A DNA stretch of 64,000 nucleotides from Canibacter sp052085365 (GTDB taxonomy: Bacteria > Actinomycetota > Actinomycetes > Actinomycetales > Microbacteriaceae): contig JBQDFP010000011.1 in assembly GCA_052085365.1 (NCBI GenBank), forward strand, positions 1-64,000. Direction: 5' to 3'. Under the pieces are notes generated by a model that was not told the origin of the DNA, did no database searches, and was given only the letters and a program-made list of their open reading frames with translations. Shown piece after piece: positions 52,081 through 62,091 of this stretch; position 1 is the stretch's first letter; each line of letters begins with the position of its first letter. The translations under genes and the position numbers were made by a program.

Positions 52081-53103
52081 CTAGATGGTTGTTTTACCGC
52101 GCCGAGCGATCGTCAAAATATAGCGCTCGAGGGTGTAATCCGGTTCAGCTGCGCCACCTTTTAACAACCATTCAGTTTCGGCAGCGATGTCTATAATTCT
52201 GGCTAGCGCATCTTCGCTCCAGCCTCGAGTCTCACGCTGGGCGCGTTCAACCTGCCAGGGGGCCATTCCTAACTGCCCTGCTAATTTTCCGCTGGGCCCT
52301 CGAACGCCATACACCCGTGCCATCGCCCGCACCTTCATATTGACAGCACCAAGAATCTGCATGGGCTTCGCGCCCGTAGACACCGCATGACGAAGCAGGA
52401 TAAGCGCATCGGCAGCTCGACCGGCACACGCAGCGTCTGCAACTTTAAATGCTGTGGTCTCAACGCGTCCTTCAGTGAGTTTCTCAACATGGGACTCGGT
52501 GATTCTAGTGCCTGAGTCACGAACGAGCTGTTCGCATACAGCTGCTAGTTCTGACAGGTCTTCGGTGTAAGCACCTGCAAGCATGCGCACCGCACTCTGG
52601 GATATTTGCGCACCGAGCCGCGCGAATTCAGATTGGATGAATGCTGGTCGCTCTCGTTCGGTGACGTCAGCACACGTGATTTCGATAGCACCCACGGACT
52701 TGCGAATTACATCAAGGAGTCCTTTACCTCGCTGTCCCCCGCGGTGACGAAACACAACTGTCGTCTCGGTGTCCGGTTGCTCAAGGTAGGATTTAGCCTC
52801 AGTAATGAATGCGTCATTTGCCTCTTCAACACCGGAAACTCGAATGAGTCGTGGTTCACTGAAAAGCGATGGACTGGCGAGCGTTAAAAGTTCGCCTGAC
52901 CGGTAGGACGCAGCTTCGACATCGTGAATTTCAACATTTTTTGACTGTTCACGGAGGCGGTCTTTTATCGTCTCTTGCGCGCGGGCCGCGAGTGCGTCTG
53001 TCGGGCCAGAAATGAGCACTGCAGTTGCCGGTCGCGCGTCATTCCACGGGACCTGTGTCGCGACGGTCTTTTTTGCTCCCGTTTTCCCTCGTGCTGCTGC
53101 CAC
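52081..53103 (-). CDS. holA: DNA polymerase III subunit delta
   Basis: HolA is the delta subunit of the clamp loader, opening the beta clamp. The 340-residue protein has the AAA+-like HolA fold without a Walker motif: AVLISGPTDALAARAQETIKDRL at the start, SPSLFSEPRLIRVSGVEEAND, and the C-terminal collar segment ending WLLKGGAAEPDYTLERYILTIARRG. The start has an alanine-rich basic extension of about 20 residues. It follows manA by 9 bases. In many relatives holA sits right after comEC. Confidence 0.95.
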   Translation of the reverse strand: MAAARGKTGAKKTVATQVPWNDARPATAVLISGPTDALAARAQETIKDRLREQSKNVEIHDVEAASYRSGELLTLASPSLFSEPRLIRVSGVEEANDAFITEAKSYLEQPDTETTVVFRHRGGQRGKGLLDVIRKSVGAIEITCADVTERERPAFIQSEFARLGAQISQSAVRMLAGAYTEDLSELAAVCEQLVRDSGTRITESHVEKLTEGRVETTAFKVADAACAGRAADALILLRHAVSTGAKPMQILGAVNMKVRAMARVYGVRGPSGKLAGQLGMAPWQVERAQRETRGWSEDALARIIDIAAETEWLLKGGAAEPDYTLERYILTIARRGKTTI

Positions 53104-53112
53104 GCTTCTACT

Positions 53113-54384
53113 CTAGTTGGAACCGCTGACAGTAGTACCTGTGCTGCCGGTTGCGAAAAATATTTGACCACTGCCAGTTACAGTAAATTCGCCCGCAGGC
53201 AGGAGAGCGCTTTCTCCTTTATGCATGTTGGTCATGCAGTTGCTTGACTCTAGTTCGAACGATCCATCTGTGACCAGCACACAGGAATCTGTCGGAAGCG
53301 TGACTTCTGCATCATGTTCACTCCGAACAAGCATGAACCCGGTTCCGTCTTGTTCACTAAAATTTGGACGAAAAATTTCAGCGCCTCGGTCAGGAACGCA
53401 CTCGATCCGATGCCGAAAACTCTCATCAAAATTGAGCGCAGAAATAAGCGAGGAGCGGTCAATATGCTTCTGCGTTAACCCTGCGCGGAAAACATTGTCA
53501 CTCGGACCCATAATTTCGACCGCGTAGCCTGAGACATATGCATGCGGGGTTCCTGTGGGCAGCCACAGAGCCTGCCCTCGTTTTAACCGGTGCTGTTCGA
53601 GCAAGACTGCGAAGAGCAATGCTGGGTCGTTTGGATACTGTGCGTCAATTTCTGACAGAGTATGCACAGAGTCTTGCAGCAATCCCGCTTGAATCGACCG
53701 GTCAGGACCTTCACGCAGTGCGGTTCTCACCGCATGATATGCAGCAATCTGGTCATCACTTTCTTCAAGCATCCAGGCCACTATTGAACGAAGGGAGTCA
53801 CGATCTATACGTGCACGAAGCTGAGCAAAGGCGTCGGAGTGATTATTCGCGATGCTAGCTTCGAGCGCTAATAATAGCTCTGCGGTTTGCGCGCGGTCTC
53901 GAAACCCACAGAGTGCGGTGAAGTGATCGTCAAGTGCGACAACGAGTTCTGGTTTCGGGTGTGGATCGCGATAGTTTCGATCTGCAGCATCCAGCGGAAT
54001 TTGTTGTTCGTTTTCTCGCGCGAATCCAGCCTGCGCACAGTCTTTACCAGGATGGGTTTGTATCGACAGCACATGTCCAACAGCGAGTACTTTGAGCATA
54101 TATGGAAGCGATTTGTTGTTTGCGTCTTCCCACTCAATGAGGTTGCTCCACAGTGACGTTCGGTTCAGGATCTCAGCGGGTAATAACGGATGTGCGCCTA
54201 ACCACAGTTCAGCCTGTGGTTGGCCGCTGTACGGTAGACCGAGTCGATCGGCCATGCCGTCGATCTTTCCCCAAGCGAACGCACGCGGAACATTATTAAT
54301 CCGCAGGATCGATTCGCTTCCAAGGGTGTGCTGATTCACGCTTTTCACCTTATCTGGGAACTGTTCCAAATGATCTGAGATCAT
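53113..54384 (-). CDS. manA: Mannose-6-phosphate isomerase, class I
   Basis: ManA interconverts fructose-6-phosphate and mannose-6-phosphate with Zn2+. The 423-residue protein has RINNVPRAFAWGKIDG near the start, ELWLGAHPLLPAEI, the zinc site in LSIQTHPGKDCAQ and DPHPKPELVVAL, and LWLPTGTPHAYVSGYAVEIMGPSDN later. ATG 54384 overlaps the comEC stop in ATGA. GTG 54339 with AAGGTG upstream would give a start closer to other ManA proteins. The gene interrupts the usual comEC-holA pair. Confidence 0.92.
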   Translation of the reverse strand: MISDHLEQFPDKVKSVNQHTLGSESILRINNVPRAFAWGKIDGMADRLGLPYSGQPQAELWLGAHPLLPAEILNRTSLWSNLIEWEDANNKSLPYMLKVLAVGHVLSIQTHPGKDCAQAGFARENEQQIPLDAADRNYRDPHPKPELVVALDDHFTALCGFRDRAQTAELLLALEASIANNHSDAFAQLRARIDRDSLRSIVAWMLEESDDQIAAYHAVRTALREGPDRSIQAGLLQDSVHTLSEIDAQYPNDPALLFAVLLEQHRLKRGQALWLPTGTPHAYVSGYAVEIMGPSDNVFRAGLTQKHIDRSSLISALNFDESFRHRIECVPDRGAEIFRPNFSEQDGTGFMLVRSEHDAEVTLPTDSCVLVTDGSFELESSNCMTNMHKGESALLPAGEFTVTGSGQIFFATGSTGTTVSGSN

Positions 54385-56888
54385 CCTGAGGAATGAACCC
54401 TATCGCCAGAAGTTGTTTCCACCCACACAGGCGCGTTGCTCTCAGGAACGATCGCAATGCTGCCATAGAGGTCTGTCCTGAGAATTCTCATGTGTCCTTG
54501 ACGAAGTGCGTTGATGGTTTTATGCGCAGGATGGCCGTATCGGTTATCTGCTCCGACTGATATCAACGCCCAGCGCGCCTGTGTCGTTTGCACGAGCGAT
54601 TCGGACGCGTCACTCGAACCATGGTGTGCGACTTTGAGAACATCTACTTCGAGGGTTTGTGCTGAATATCTTCGTAGGAGCTCTTGATGCTCTGCTTCAC
54701 CAGTATCGCCAAGAGCCAACATCGAATAGTTGGGTCCTTGAATGCGAAGCACCACACTTGCCTCGTTGGTGTCGGTATATTTTTTCTCAGGGTATGGCTG
54801 CAGCACCGTGATCTGAACATCCCCATTTTGCAACGTTCCAACATCCCCCGCAGCGGCGATTCGAAACGGCACCCGGGCGTCGTGCAGCTTTCGAATTAAT
54901 GCGCGCTCGCCGTCTTCCTCAGTATTTGGAGAGATCAAAGCCGTCTGTGTTATGCCAGACACCGCGTCTAACGCACCAATATGGTCTCGGTCATCATGGG
55001 TGAGTACCAGTAGTGATATCTGGTTAATTGAAAAGAGCGTCAAACACTGGTTGAGAAGAACGGGGTCATCTCCTGTGTCAATCAACATTGCGGTGTGCTT
55101 ACTGGACGTGTCACGAACTAATATTGCGTCTCCTTGTCCTACGTCACATGTGGCAACCGCCCAATCTTTTGGCACTCTTGCATCACTCAACAGTGGTGTT
55201 ACCACTGAAATGCTGGCCACTACGCTGATCACAACAGTTGTTCCAACGGCAACAATTCCGCCCAGACGTCTCGGCAACGGAACCTTTTCACCCCATAATC
55301 GATGTTGTGGGGCACGTTCCGGGATCCCAGGTACGCTCGCATAACCGTGACGTAATGCCCAAAGGTATATACCGAAACCCTGGAGGAGAAGGAGGGCAAG
55401 TGCGCCTGCGAGCCCGCCCGGCCACTCCAAACGACCGTATGGGATCTTTTCAGCTGAATATGCGATCCACTCGACAGCGCGCGCAGGAAGCGTTGCAAGA
55501 TAGACACACCCATTTCCCGCTGCAGGGAAACTTGGCAGGAATATCACCGCGAGTAGACCCATTCCAGTTCCCCAAGGTGCCAACGGCGCCGCGGCGACAT
55601 TTGCGGGCACCCCAACTAACGAAATACCTGGAGCAAGCAGGAGTAATGCTGGAGCGCACGCGAACTGCGCAGCGAGACTCACACTTATGGGTAAGACGAT
55701 AAACCGAGGCAGGTGAGCCGATCGAAACCACGCTTCGATCCGCTTCGTCAGGGTTAAGATTCCACCTGTCGCAAGGGCTGAAAGCTGAAAGCCAGGCTGC
55801 AACGCCTGCCACGGATTCAAGATAAGTAGGGTAAAAATTGCGGCAGCTAAGGCGTGGAGTCCGCCCACTCTGCGATTTCCAAAGCTGCCAAAGAGGATCA
55901 CAAGAGCCATCGCTGCTGCGCGCTGTACACTGGCGTCTGGCCCAATGAGGGATACAAACAGGACAAGCGTAGAGCCGGTAATAAACAGACGAAACGCACG
56001 AGGCACCCGGCACCGTGAAGCCACAAATACTGCAGCCGACATAACCAGCGCGCAGTTAGCTCCAGATACTGCGGTGAGATGGGTCAGTGAACTCTCGAGC
56101 ATGGCGTCCTGAAGCTCAGGCAAGACCAGCGAAGTATCCCCCACAGCGAATCCAGGTACGAGAGCTGCTCCAGGCTGCTGCTTCGCAGCGTCATAGAGGT
56201 GCCCTCGGAGGTTCGCAATGTACCTACCAAGTTCGGCATCCCAGTTTGTGGACGGTAAGTCGTGAACGCTCGTCGCAGACAGGGAGAACGCAGTCATGTC
56301 GGTAGGGGATGAAAACTGTAACCTTCCAGCGACTTGCACCGATAGTCCAGGACCAAAATCGTATGCGACTGGTTCGTCTAACCACACGAGAATTTCGGGT
56401 CGCCCTGTGACATTCCTAGCCAGGGTTTCCTCGTTTGCACCCATGTGAACCGACTCAGCACGCATCGTGACCCAACGTGTCACGTCATTACCACGCAATT
56501 TAGCTTTTGGAAACCCCGTGAGTTTCCCCTCCACGAGAACCTCTGAACCGTCTTTCGCCATTTGCACTAGAGCGGGATCTTGACGTCCTAAATCTAAAAT
56601 GAGCATCCGGGACAGCACGATCAAGCTCATCGCACAAAATATTCCAGTCACCCCGCAAATCGTCCGGATATTCGGTGAAATGTACAGTCTCGAGCGAGAT
56701 GATTTGTGGACGGCGATTGTGAAGATAGTGAGCACCGCTAGGGCAATCAGGCCAACGGCTGCCCAGAGACCGACGCGAATCGACGGGAAGGTCAGTGCTA
56801 TTGCGGTGAATATCCAGCACGCCGCGGCTGGTAGCAACAAGCGCACCGTGCCTCTTCCAGCACCGGCTCGAGAGAGTCCACCTCTCAT
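54381..56888 (-). CDS. comEC: ComEC/Rec2 competence channel protein
   Basis: ComEC is the membrane channel for uptake of single-stranded DNA. The 835-residue protein is full length. N-terminal membrane helices and a DUF4131 part come first, then the Competence domain with FAVGDTSLVLPELQDAMLESSLTHLTAVSGANCALVMSA and FIGPDASVQRAAAMALVILF-like segments. The C-terminal metallo-beta-lactamase domain has LLVLTHDDRDHIGALDAV (H-x-D-x-D-H) and VLKVAHHGSSDAS. All parts are intact, so DNA uptake or another nuclease/channel role is plausible. It overlaps comEA upstream and manA downstream. Confidence 0.94.
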   Translation of the reverse strand: MRGGLSRAGAGRGTVRLLLPAAACWIFTAIALTFPSIRVGLWAAVGLIALAVLTIFTIAVHKSSRSRLYISPNIRTICGVTGIFCAMSLIVLSRMLILDLGRQDPALVQMAKDGSEVLVEGKLTGFPKAKLRGNDVTRWVTMRAESVHMGANEETLARNVTGRPEILVWLDEPVAYDFGPGLSVQVAGRLQFSSPTDMTAFSLSATSVHDLPSTNWDAELGRYIANLRGHLYDAAKQQPGAALVPGFAVGDTSLVLPELQDAMLESSLTHLTAVSGANCALVMSAAVFVASRCRVPRAFRLFITGSTLVLFVSLIGPDASVQRAAAMALVILFGSFGNRRVGGLHALAAAIFTLLILNPWQALQPGFQLSALATGGILTLTKRIEAWFRSAHLPRFIVLPISVSLAAQFACAPALLLLAPGISLVGVPANVAAAPLAPWGTGMGLLAVIFLPSFPAAGNGCVYLATLPARAVEWIAYSAEKIPYGRLEWPGGLAGALALLLLQGFGIYLWALRHGYASVPGIPERAPQHRLWGEKVPLPRRLGGIVAVGTTVVISVVASISVVTPLLSDARVPKDWAVATCDVGQGDAILVRDTSSKHTAMLIDTGDDPVLLNQCLTLFSINQISLLVLTHDDRDHIGALDAVSGITQTALISPNTEEDGERALIRKLHDARVPFRIAAAGDVGTLQNGDVQITVLQPYPEKKYTDTNEASVVLRIQGPNYSMLALGDTGEAEHQELLRRYSAQTLEVDVLKVAHHGSSDASESLVQTTQARWALISVGADNRYGHPAHKTINALRQGHMRILRTDLYGSIAIVPESNAPVWVETTSGDRVHSSG

Positions 56889-57691
56889 AGCGACAGCTGA
56901 TCTCGCATTTTCTCAAATGTTTTTTCTCCGATGCCGCTGACATTCGTCAATTGTTCGATTGTTGAAAACGGGCCATTGGTGGTTCTCCAGTCGATGATTC
57001 TTGCTGCAAGCGCTGGTCCGACTCCAGGAAGGACCTGAAGTTGAACTTCATCTGCACTGTTCAGTGACACTTTCGTCCCAGGCGATGCCTGGGTTCCATT
57101 GTCAGTAGAAATGCCCGGGTTAGCAGGCTCCTCATCGGCTCGCGCCTGATTGAAGACATCTATCTGTTCACCATCAGATACGATTCTGGCGAGGTTGAGT
57201 GCTTCTAGTGCAGCGGTTTCACGTGCACCACCGGCAGCCTCGATTGCGTCCAGGACGCGAGCTCCTGGTTCCAGCGTTACGATGCCGGGGTCGTTCACTT
57301 CACCCACGACATGAACAACAACATCTGGAGGTTCCGAGGCGCCTAGACCTTGGTTACTGTCAGGGTTACTCGCTAATCCGGGTTCTTGGGTCGAGAATCC
57401 CACGGCTTCGCCAGATTCTGGTGGTTCGTGTGGTTTCGCCCACACTACAGTGACCGAGATCACCAGAGAAAGCACGACAACAGCAATCACTGCAAGTGAC
57501 GGTGCCGCCAACGATCGTTGTAGCCTGTCGCGCAGCCGAATAGTGTCACGCCAGGTTGGTACCGCATGTTGCTCGCGAGTTTGGTCCTCGTTTGCCGGGG
57601 TCGTTGCGGCAGCACTCGCAGAAGTGGCTTCCAGGGCTCCCTGGCTAGAGTCTGCCCACAAGTCTTGCGGCATCTGGGATTGAGGTTTCAT
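56885..57691 (-). CDS. comEA: ComEA-like DNA receptor with SLBB and helix-hairpin-helix domains
   Basis: ComEA binds incoming double-stranded DNA at the outside of the membrane. The 268-residue protein has a polar, basic cytoplasmic segment (residues 1-64), a membrane helix (65-85), a Ser/Pro/Gly-rich linker, an SLBB domain (VVVHVVGEVNDPGIVTLEPGARVLDAIEAAGG) and a C-terminal double helix-hairpin-helix (LQVLPGVGPALAARIIDWR and LTNVSGIGEKTFEKMR). It overlaps comEC in ATGA. The start codon ATG lacks a clear ribosome-binding site. No pilin genes were seen in the window. Confidence 0.94.
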   Translation of the reverse strand: MKPQSQMPQDLWADSSQGALEATSASAAATTPANEDQTREQHAVPTWRDTIRLRDRLQRSLAAPSLAVIAVVVLSLVISVTVVWAKPHEPPESGEAVGFSTQEPGLASNPDSNQGLGASEPPDVVVHVVGEVNDPGIVTLEPGARVLDAIEAAGGARETAALEALNLARIVSDGEQIDVFNQARADEEPANPGISTDNGTQASPGTKVSLNSADEVQLQVLPGVGPALAARIIDWRTTNGPFSTIEQLTNVSGIGEKTFEKMRDQLSL

Positions 57692-57759
57692 GCCGCAACG
57701 CTACGAACTATTGTGTCTGTAGTGAGCGCGATCTATGACGGTGTGAAGAACTTGCTTGG

Positions 57760-57797
57760 GGTGTGCCCGAATTCAAATTGTGGAAAACGAGCACACC
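57760..57797 (-). terminator. Hairpin after leuS
   Basis: GGTGTGC (57797-57791) and GCACACC (57766-57760) pair, with further CTCG/CGGG near-pairs, ten bases after the leuS stop. The tail is T-poor (CCAAGCAAG), so termination may be weak. Confidence 0.55.
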
Positions 57798-57806
57798 AAT
57801 TGCGCA

Positions 57807-60311
57807 CTAAGTCGCAGGTTTTGTTGCGATGCTCACGATCTTTGGCATGCGGACGATGACCCGGACAATATCTCGATCACCGATAGCACGCTGCACCTTT
57901 TCGGATGATTTCGCGGCGTCTTCTGCCTGCGTCTCAGTCGTGTCTGCTGGCAGAGTGAGTTTGTCGCGGACCTTACCGTCTACTTGAACTACGACAGTAA
58001 TCTCTGCGTCCACAGTCAAGTCACGTTCTGGCTGTGGCCATTTGGCAAGCGCGACAGTCGGTTCATGTCCCAAGTTTGCCCACATGTCTTCAGCTGTATA
58101 CGGCGCAAACATTGACAGGATTCGCGCGGTCACTTCAGCTGACTCACGAACCGCAGGATCGGCCGCCCCGACACCCGAATCAATCGCTTTACGAGTGACA
58201 TTTACTTGATCCATAAGACGCGCAACCACAACGTTGAACTTATAGTTCTCAATCAGTGATGGTGCATCCGCGAGTAACTTGTGGGTATGGCGACGCAGGT
58301 CGGCATCTCCGTGAGAAAAGTCGATTCCTGCTTCGCTGGCAACATCGTGAGAGATCCGCCAGGCACGCGCAAGGAACTTTGCAGAACCCTGCACGGACAC
58401 GTCCGCCCAGTCGATGTCGTCCTCCGGTGGGCCAGCAAACGCCATGGTTACGCGAAGAGCATCAGCACCATGGGTATGAAGTTCGCTCGCAAATTCCACG
58501 AGATTGCCACGAGACTTCGACATTTTCGCACCGTCTAGGAGGACCATGCCCTGGTTTAGAAGTTCTGTAAAGGGCTCGTCGAAATCGATCCAGCCCATGT
58601 CAAATAGGAATTTGGTGATGAATCGTGCGTACAGCAGGTGCAAAATGGCGTGTTCTACGCCGCCCACGTATTGATCGACGGGTCCCCAGTACTTTGCTTC
58701 TTCGGGGTCGAATGGTTGCGTGTCACTCTTCGGGTTTAAGAACCTGTAGAAATACCACGAACTGTCGACAAAGGTGTCCATTGTGTCTGGGTCACGCGTC
58801 CAGGTTTCACCTGTGACGGGGTCGATAACATTGGCCCACTCATGCGCTGCTCCAAGCGGAGATGAGCCTTTTGGCTTCAGATCGAGACCTTCAGGATCTG
58901 GTAGTTGCACCGGTAATTCATCGGAGTTGACCGGTCGCATCTCTCCTGACTGGTTGTGGAGTATCGGGATCGGTGTACCCCAGTACCGTTGGCGTGAAAT
59001 CAACCAGTCGCGGAGCCGGTAGGTTGTTTTTGCGCGACCGGTCCCGTCAGCTTCGAGGAGTTCGATTTGTTTGGTGATGGCGTCGTCTTTTGTGAGACCA
59101 TCGAGTGGACCAGAGTTCATCAGGTTTCCATCACCGGCAAGCGCAATTCCGCTCACTGATGGGTCCGTGAGCGGTTCACCCTCGTCGTCTCGCACATCCA
59201 GAACAGGGCGTACACCGAGTCCAAATTTGAGTGCAAAATCGAGGTCACGCTGGTCGTGTGCCGGGACGGCCATAATTGCGCCGTGCCCGTAGTCTGCAAG
59301 GACGTAGTCTCCAGCCCAGATCGGCAGGCGCTCACCGTTTACTGGGTTGACTGCGAAGCGGTCGAGAAAAACACCTGTCTTTTGGCGATCGGTGCTCTGA
59401 CGATCAATTTCAGTCTGCTTTTGTGTTTCCGCAAGATACGCCTGAAATTCTTCCTGAATTTCAGGCGTGGCACCGGCGGCCAATTCTGCGGCGAGATCGC
59501 TGTCGGGTGCGACAACCATGAAAGTTGCACCGTGCAGAGTGTCAGGTCGCGTTGTGAATACGGTGACCTTTTCATCACGGTCTTCGATTTCGAAGTCAAC
59601 TTCAGCGCCGTGAGAGCGTCCAATCCAATTGCGCTGCATGTTGAGCACTTTGGCGGGCCATTTACCTTCGAGACGGTCCATGTCGTCAAGCAATCGGTCC
59701 GCGTAGTCCGTGATTTTGAAGTACCACTGTGTCAGTTTTTTCTTCACGACAGTGGCGCCCGAACGCTCTGAAGTGCCGTCTGCAAGCACCTGTTCATTCG
59801 CAAGCACGGTCTGGTCAACGGGATCCCAGTTCACCCAGCTTGCTTTGCGGTACGCCAAGCCTCGTTCGTACATTTGCAAAAATAGCCACTGATTCCAGCG
59901 GTAATACTCTGGATCACTTGTGTGCAACACTCGAGACCAGTCGAATGAAGGCGCGTAGACGCGGAAGCTTGCCTTCTGCTGGTCAATGTTCGCATAGGTC
60001 CATTCCCGTGGGTCAACACCGCGTTTGATTGCAGCATTTTCTGCGGGAAGCCCGAAACTGTCCCAGCCAATAGGATGCAGCACTTCATAACCTTGGCCGC
60101 GCCAGTAGCGTGCCAGAATATCGCCCATACAGAAGGCTTCTGCATGCCCCATATGCAGGTCGCCTGAGGGGTACGGGAACATGTCAAGAACGTACTTTTT
60201 GGGCTTCTTGTCGTTCTTCTGCGTTTCGAACGGTTTCATGTCATCCCAAACGGGAAGCCACCGCTGCTGAATAGCGTTGAAATCGTAAGAATCAGCTTGC
60301 AGCTCGCTCAC
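57807..60311 (-). CDS. leuS: Leucyl-tRNA synthetase
   Basis: LeuRS charges tRNA-Leu and edits norvaline/isoleucine. The 834-residue class I enzyme has the HIGH motif as HMGH (53-56), KMSKS in DGAKMSKSRGN, an editing domain with VFTTRPDTLHGATFMVVAPD, and WYFYRFLNPKSD near the Zn/catalytic region. Start GTG 60311 is preceded by GAGG. It stands between comEA and cydC with its own 112-base upstream region. Its activity links to the leucine-responsive leader of leuA, through the level of charged tRNA-Leu. Confidence 0.98.
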   Translation of the reverse strand: MSELQADSYDFNAIQQRWLPVWDDMKPFETQKNDKKPKKYVLDMFPYPSGDLHMGHAEAFCMGDILARYWRGQGYEVLHPIGWDSFGLPAENAAIKRGVDPREWTYANIDQQKASFRVYAPSFDWSRVLHTSDPEYYRWNQWLFLQMYERGLAYRKASWVNWDPVDQTVLANEQVLADGTSERSGATVVKKKLTQWYFKITDYADRLLDDMDRLEGKWPAKVLNMQRNWIGRSHGAEVDFEIEDRDEKVTVFTTRPDTLHGATFMVVAPDSDLAAELAAGATPEIQEEFQAYLAETQKQTEIDRQSTDRQKTGVFLDRFAVNPVNGERLPIWAGDYVLADYGHGAIMAVPAHDQRDLDFALKFGLGVRPVLDVRDDEGEPLTDPSVSGIALAGDGNLMNSGPLDGLTKDDAITKQIELLEADGTGRAKTTYRLRDWLISRQRYWGTPIPILHNQSGEMRPVNSDELPVQLPDPEGLDLKPKGSSPLGAAHEWANVIDPVTGETWTRDPDTMDTFVDSSWYFYRFLNPKSDTQPFDPEEAKYWGPVDQYVGGVEHAILHLLYARFITKFLFDMGWIDFDEPFTELLNQGMVLLDGAKMSKSRGNLVEFASELHTHGADALRVTMAFAGPPEDDIDWADVSVQGSAKFLARAWRISHDVASEAGIDFSHGDADLRRHTHKLLADAPSLIENYKFNVVVARLMDQVNVTRKAIDSGVGAADPAVRESAEVTARILSMFAPYTAEDMWANLGHEPTVALAKWPQPERDLTVDAEITVVVQVDGKVRDKLTLPADTTETQAEDAAKSSEKVQRAIGDRDIVRVIVRMPKIVSIATKPAT

Positions 60312-60423
60312 ACATACCTCGTCAGTTCACACGTTTTGCGGATCATCGCGTCAATTGTGACGCACTCGGCTCAGTTTACCGTCTTTCTTATGATCATTTC
60401 GCGTGGACCAGCCGTTGCGCCAG

Positions 60424-62091
60424 TTATGGCTGTTGGGGTTCAGGTAGTCGCAGAAGCTTTGCAGGTATTGACGCTGGAATATCCGCGTGGGTAATGAGGA
60501 TGACCGCTTTGTCTTTCGGTACCGCGCTCAACAGATCCAACATGAGTTGCTGTGCAAGCGGACGGTCGACACCTGCGGTCGGTTCGTCAAGTATCACTAC
60601 CCGAAAGTCAGCAAGAATAACTCGAGCGAGCGCAATGCGTTGTGCTTGTCCACCCGAAACCAAGGCACCCCGTGGACCAAGTTGTGCGTCAAGTCCCCCA
60701 CGACTGTGGGCCCAGGCGTGTAACCCGACGCGATCAAGTATGTTCAGGAGTTTCTCGTCGTCTGCTTCTGGATCCGCGAATTTTAGGTTCTGACGCAGGT
60801 TTGCATCAAAGAGAAATGTCTCTTGCTGCGCGAGTCCAACGATTTCCCGTAGTTGATGTGTACCGAAGTCGGAAGCGTTTCGCCCCTGAATCTGGTACTC
60901 CCCGCGATGCGCAAGAAACCCCAATAGTCCCATCGCAATGGTGGTTTTTCCGGCACCGCTTTCGCCACTGACCACGATGGTCTGGCCTGAGTGAAGGTCA
61001 AAGTTAATCTGGTCGACTCCCGGCGAAGATTCTCCGGGATGCTGAACTGAAAAGTTTCGTACTGAAATGAGCGGCGCGCCGGGCACACCCGGTTTGAGGC
61101 ATGGATTGTTTTCAACTTCGGCAGGGATTTCTGCAGGAATACGTGACTCGGTGAGAGCCGCAACGCGTTCCGCACTGGACGTCACTCTGCGTCGCGCGGC
61201 GATAGCCGTTGGCGCGGCTCCAAACACTTCCGCGACAGCTGCAGGAACAATCACTACTGCGGCAAAGAGCGGAGCAGAAAGGCCAGCATCAAGTGCGGGC
61301 GACACAATAATCAAAATAAGCACCGTAGCAAGGCCTGAGCCGAACGTCATAAGTGCTTGAGTCAGCCCGGTTGCGCGAACGGATCGGCGCTGTGCGTCAT
61401 CAAGTGACTGTTGCGCGACAGAAACTTTGATGCGCTGTGCACTCAGGGCATCAAACGCAACAAGTATATGCGCAGATTCGAAACGTTCGAGTAAAACATC
61501 GGCAAGCTCAGCACGACGCGCGGAAACTTCGCGGTCCGTTGCGCTCGCGATCGCATGCGATGCCCACACTGCGAGTAACACCGAAGCTACAAGGCAAAGC
61601 AGTGTGATCATCGCTGCGAGCGGTGAGATCAGTGCCACGACGATGATGGAAAGGAGAGTGACTACCGTGCTCACCGTGAGCGGATGGCGTACGCGTAATG
61701 ACTCATCTTGTAACTGGTCAACGTCATCAACAAATCCCGAAAGCACCTCTCCGCGCCGGTGTGTGTCGATCACACCGGGCATTCTGGGAATCACGGAGGC
61801 GAAAATTTGAGCACGCAATTGTGCAAGTTGGTAAAAGGCCGCGTCATGCGTCGTGAGACGTTCAACATATCGAAATGCGGCTCGCCCTATAGCAAGCGCT
61901 CGTACGCCAACGATCGCAAAAGTGAGCCACAATATTGGTGGCTGCTCTGCCGCGCGCACAATTAGCCACATGCTCAACCCCAGTAGACCCACTACTGAAA
62001 TGTCAGCGAGTACACCGATGAAGACCCCAGGTGCGCGCTGAGCAGCGGCGGGTATCGCTTTTTTTAAAACCCGAGTCGCTTCTGGCGTCAT
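60424..62091 (-). CDS. cydC: Thiol reductant ABC exporter subunit CydC
   Basis: CydDC exports cysteine or glutathione (or heme) needed for cytochrome bd assembly. The 555-residue half-transporter has about six N-terminal helices (VFIGVLADISVVGLLGLSMWLIV and others) and an ATPase with GESGAGKTTIAMGLLGF, LVSGGQAQRIALARVI and RVVILDEPTAGVDRPLAQ. The signature reads VSGGQ rather than LSGGQ. The start ATG overlaps the CydD stop (ATGA), and it pairs with CydD as a heterodimer. Assignment of C and D is by order and similarity. Confidence 0.92.
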   Translation of the reverse strand: MTPEATRVLKKAIPAAAQRAPGVFIGVLADISVVGLLGLSMWLIVRAAEQPPILWLTFAIVGVRALAIGRAAFRYVERLTTHDAAFYQLAQLRAQIFASVIPRMPGVIDTHRRGEVLSGFVDDVDQLQDESLRVRHPLTVSTVVTLLSIIVVALISPLAAMITLLCLVASVLLAVWASHAIASATDREVSARRAELADVLLERFESAHILVAFDALSAQRIKVSVAQQSLDDAQRRSVRATGLTQALMTFGSGLATVLILIIVSPALDAGLSAPLFAAVVIVPAAVAEVFGAAPTAIAARRRVTSSAERVAALTESRIPAEIPAEVENNPCLKPGVPGAPLISVRNFSVQHPGESSPGVDQINFDLHSGQTIVVSGESGAGKTTIAMGLLGFLAHRGEYQIQGRNASDFGTHQLREIVGLAQQETFLFDANLRQNLKFADPEADDEKLLNILDRVGLHAWAHSRGGLDAQLGPRGALVSGGQAQRIALARVILADFRVVILDEPTAGVDRPLAQQLMLDLLSAVPKDKAVILITHADIPASIPAKLLRLPEPQQP

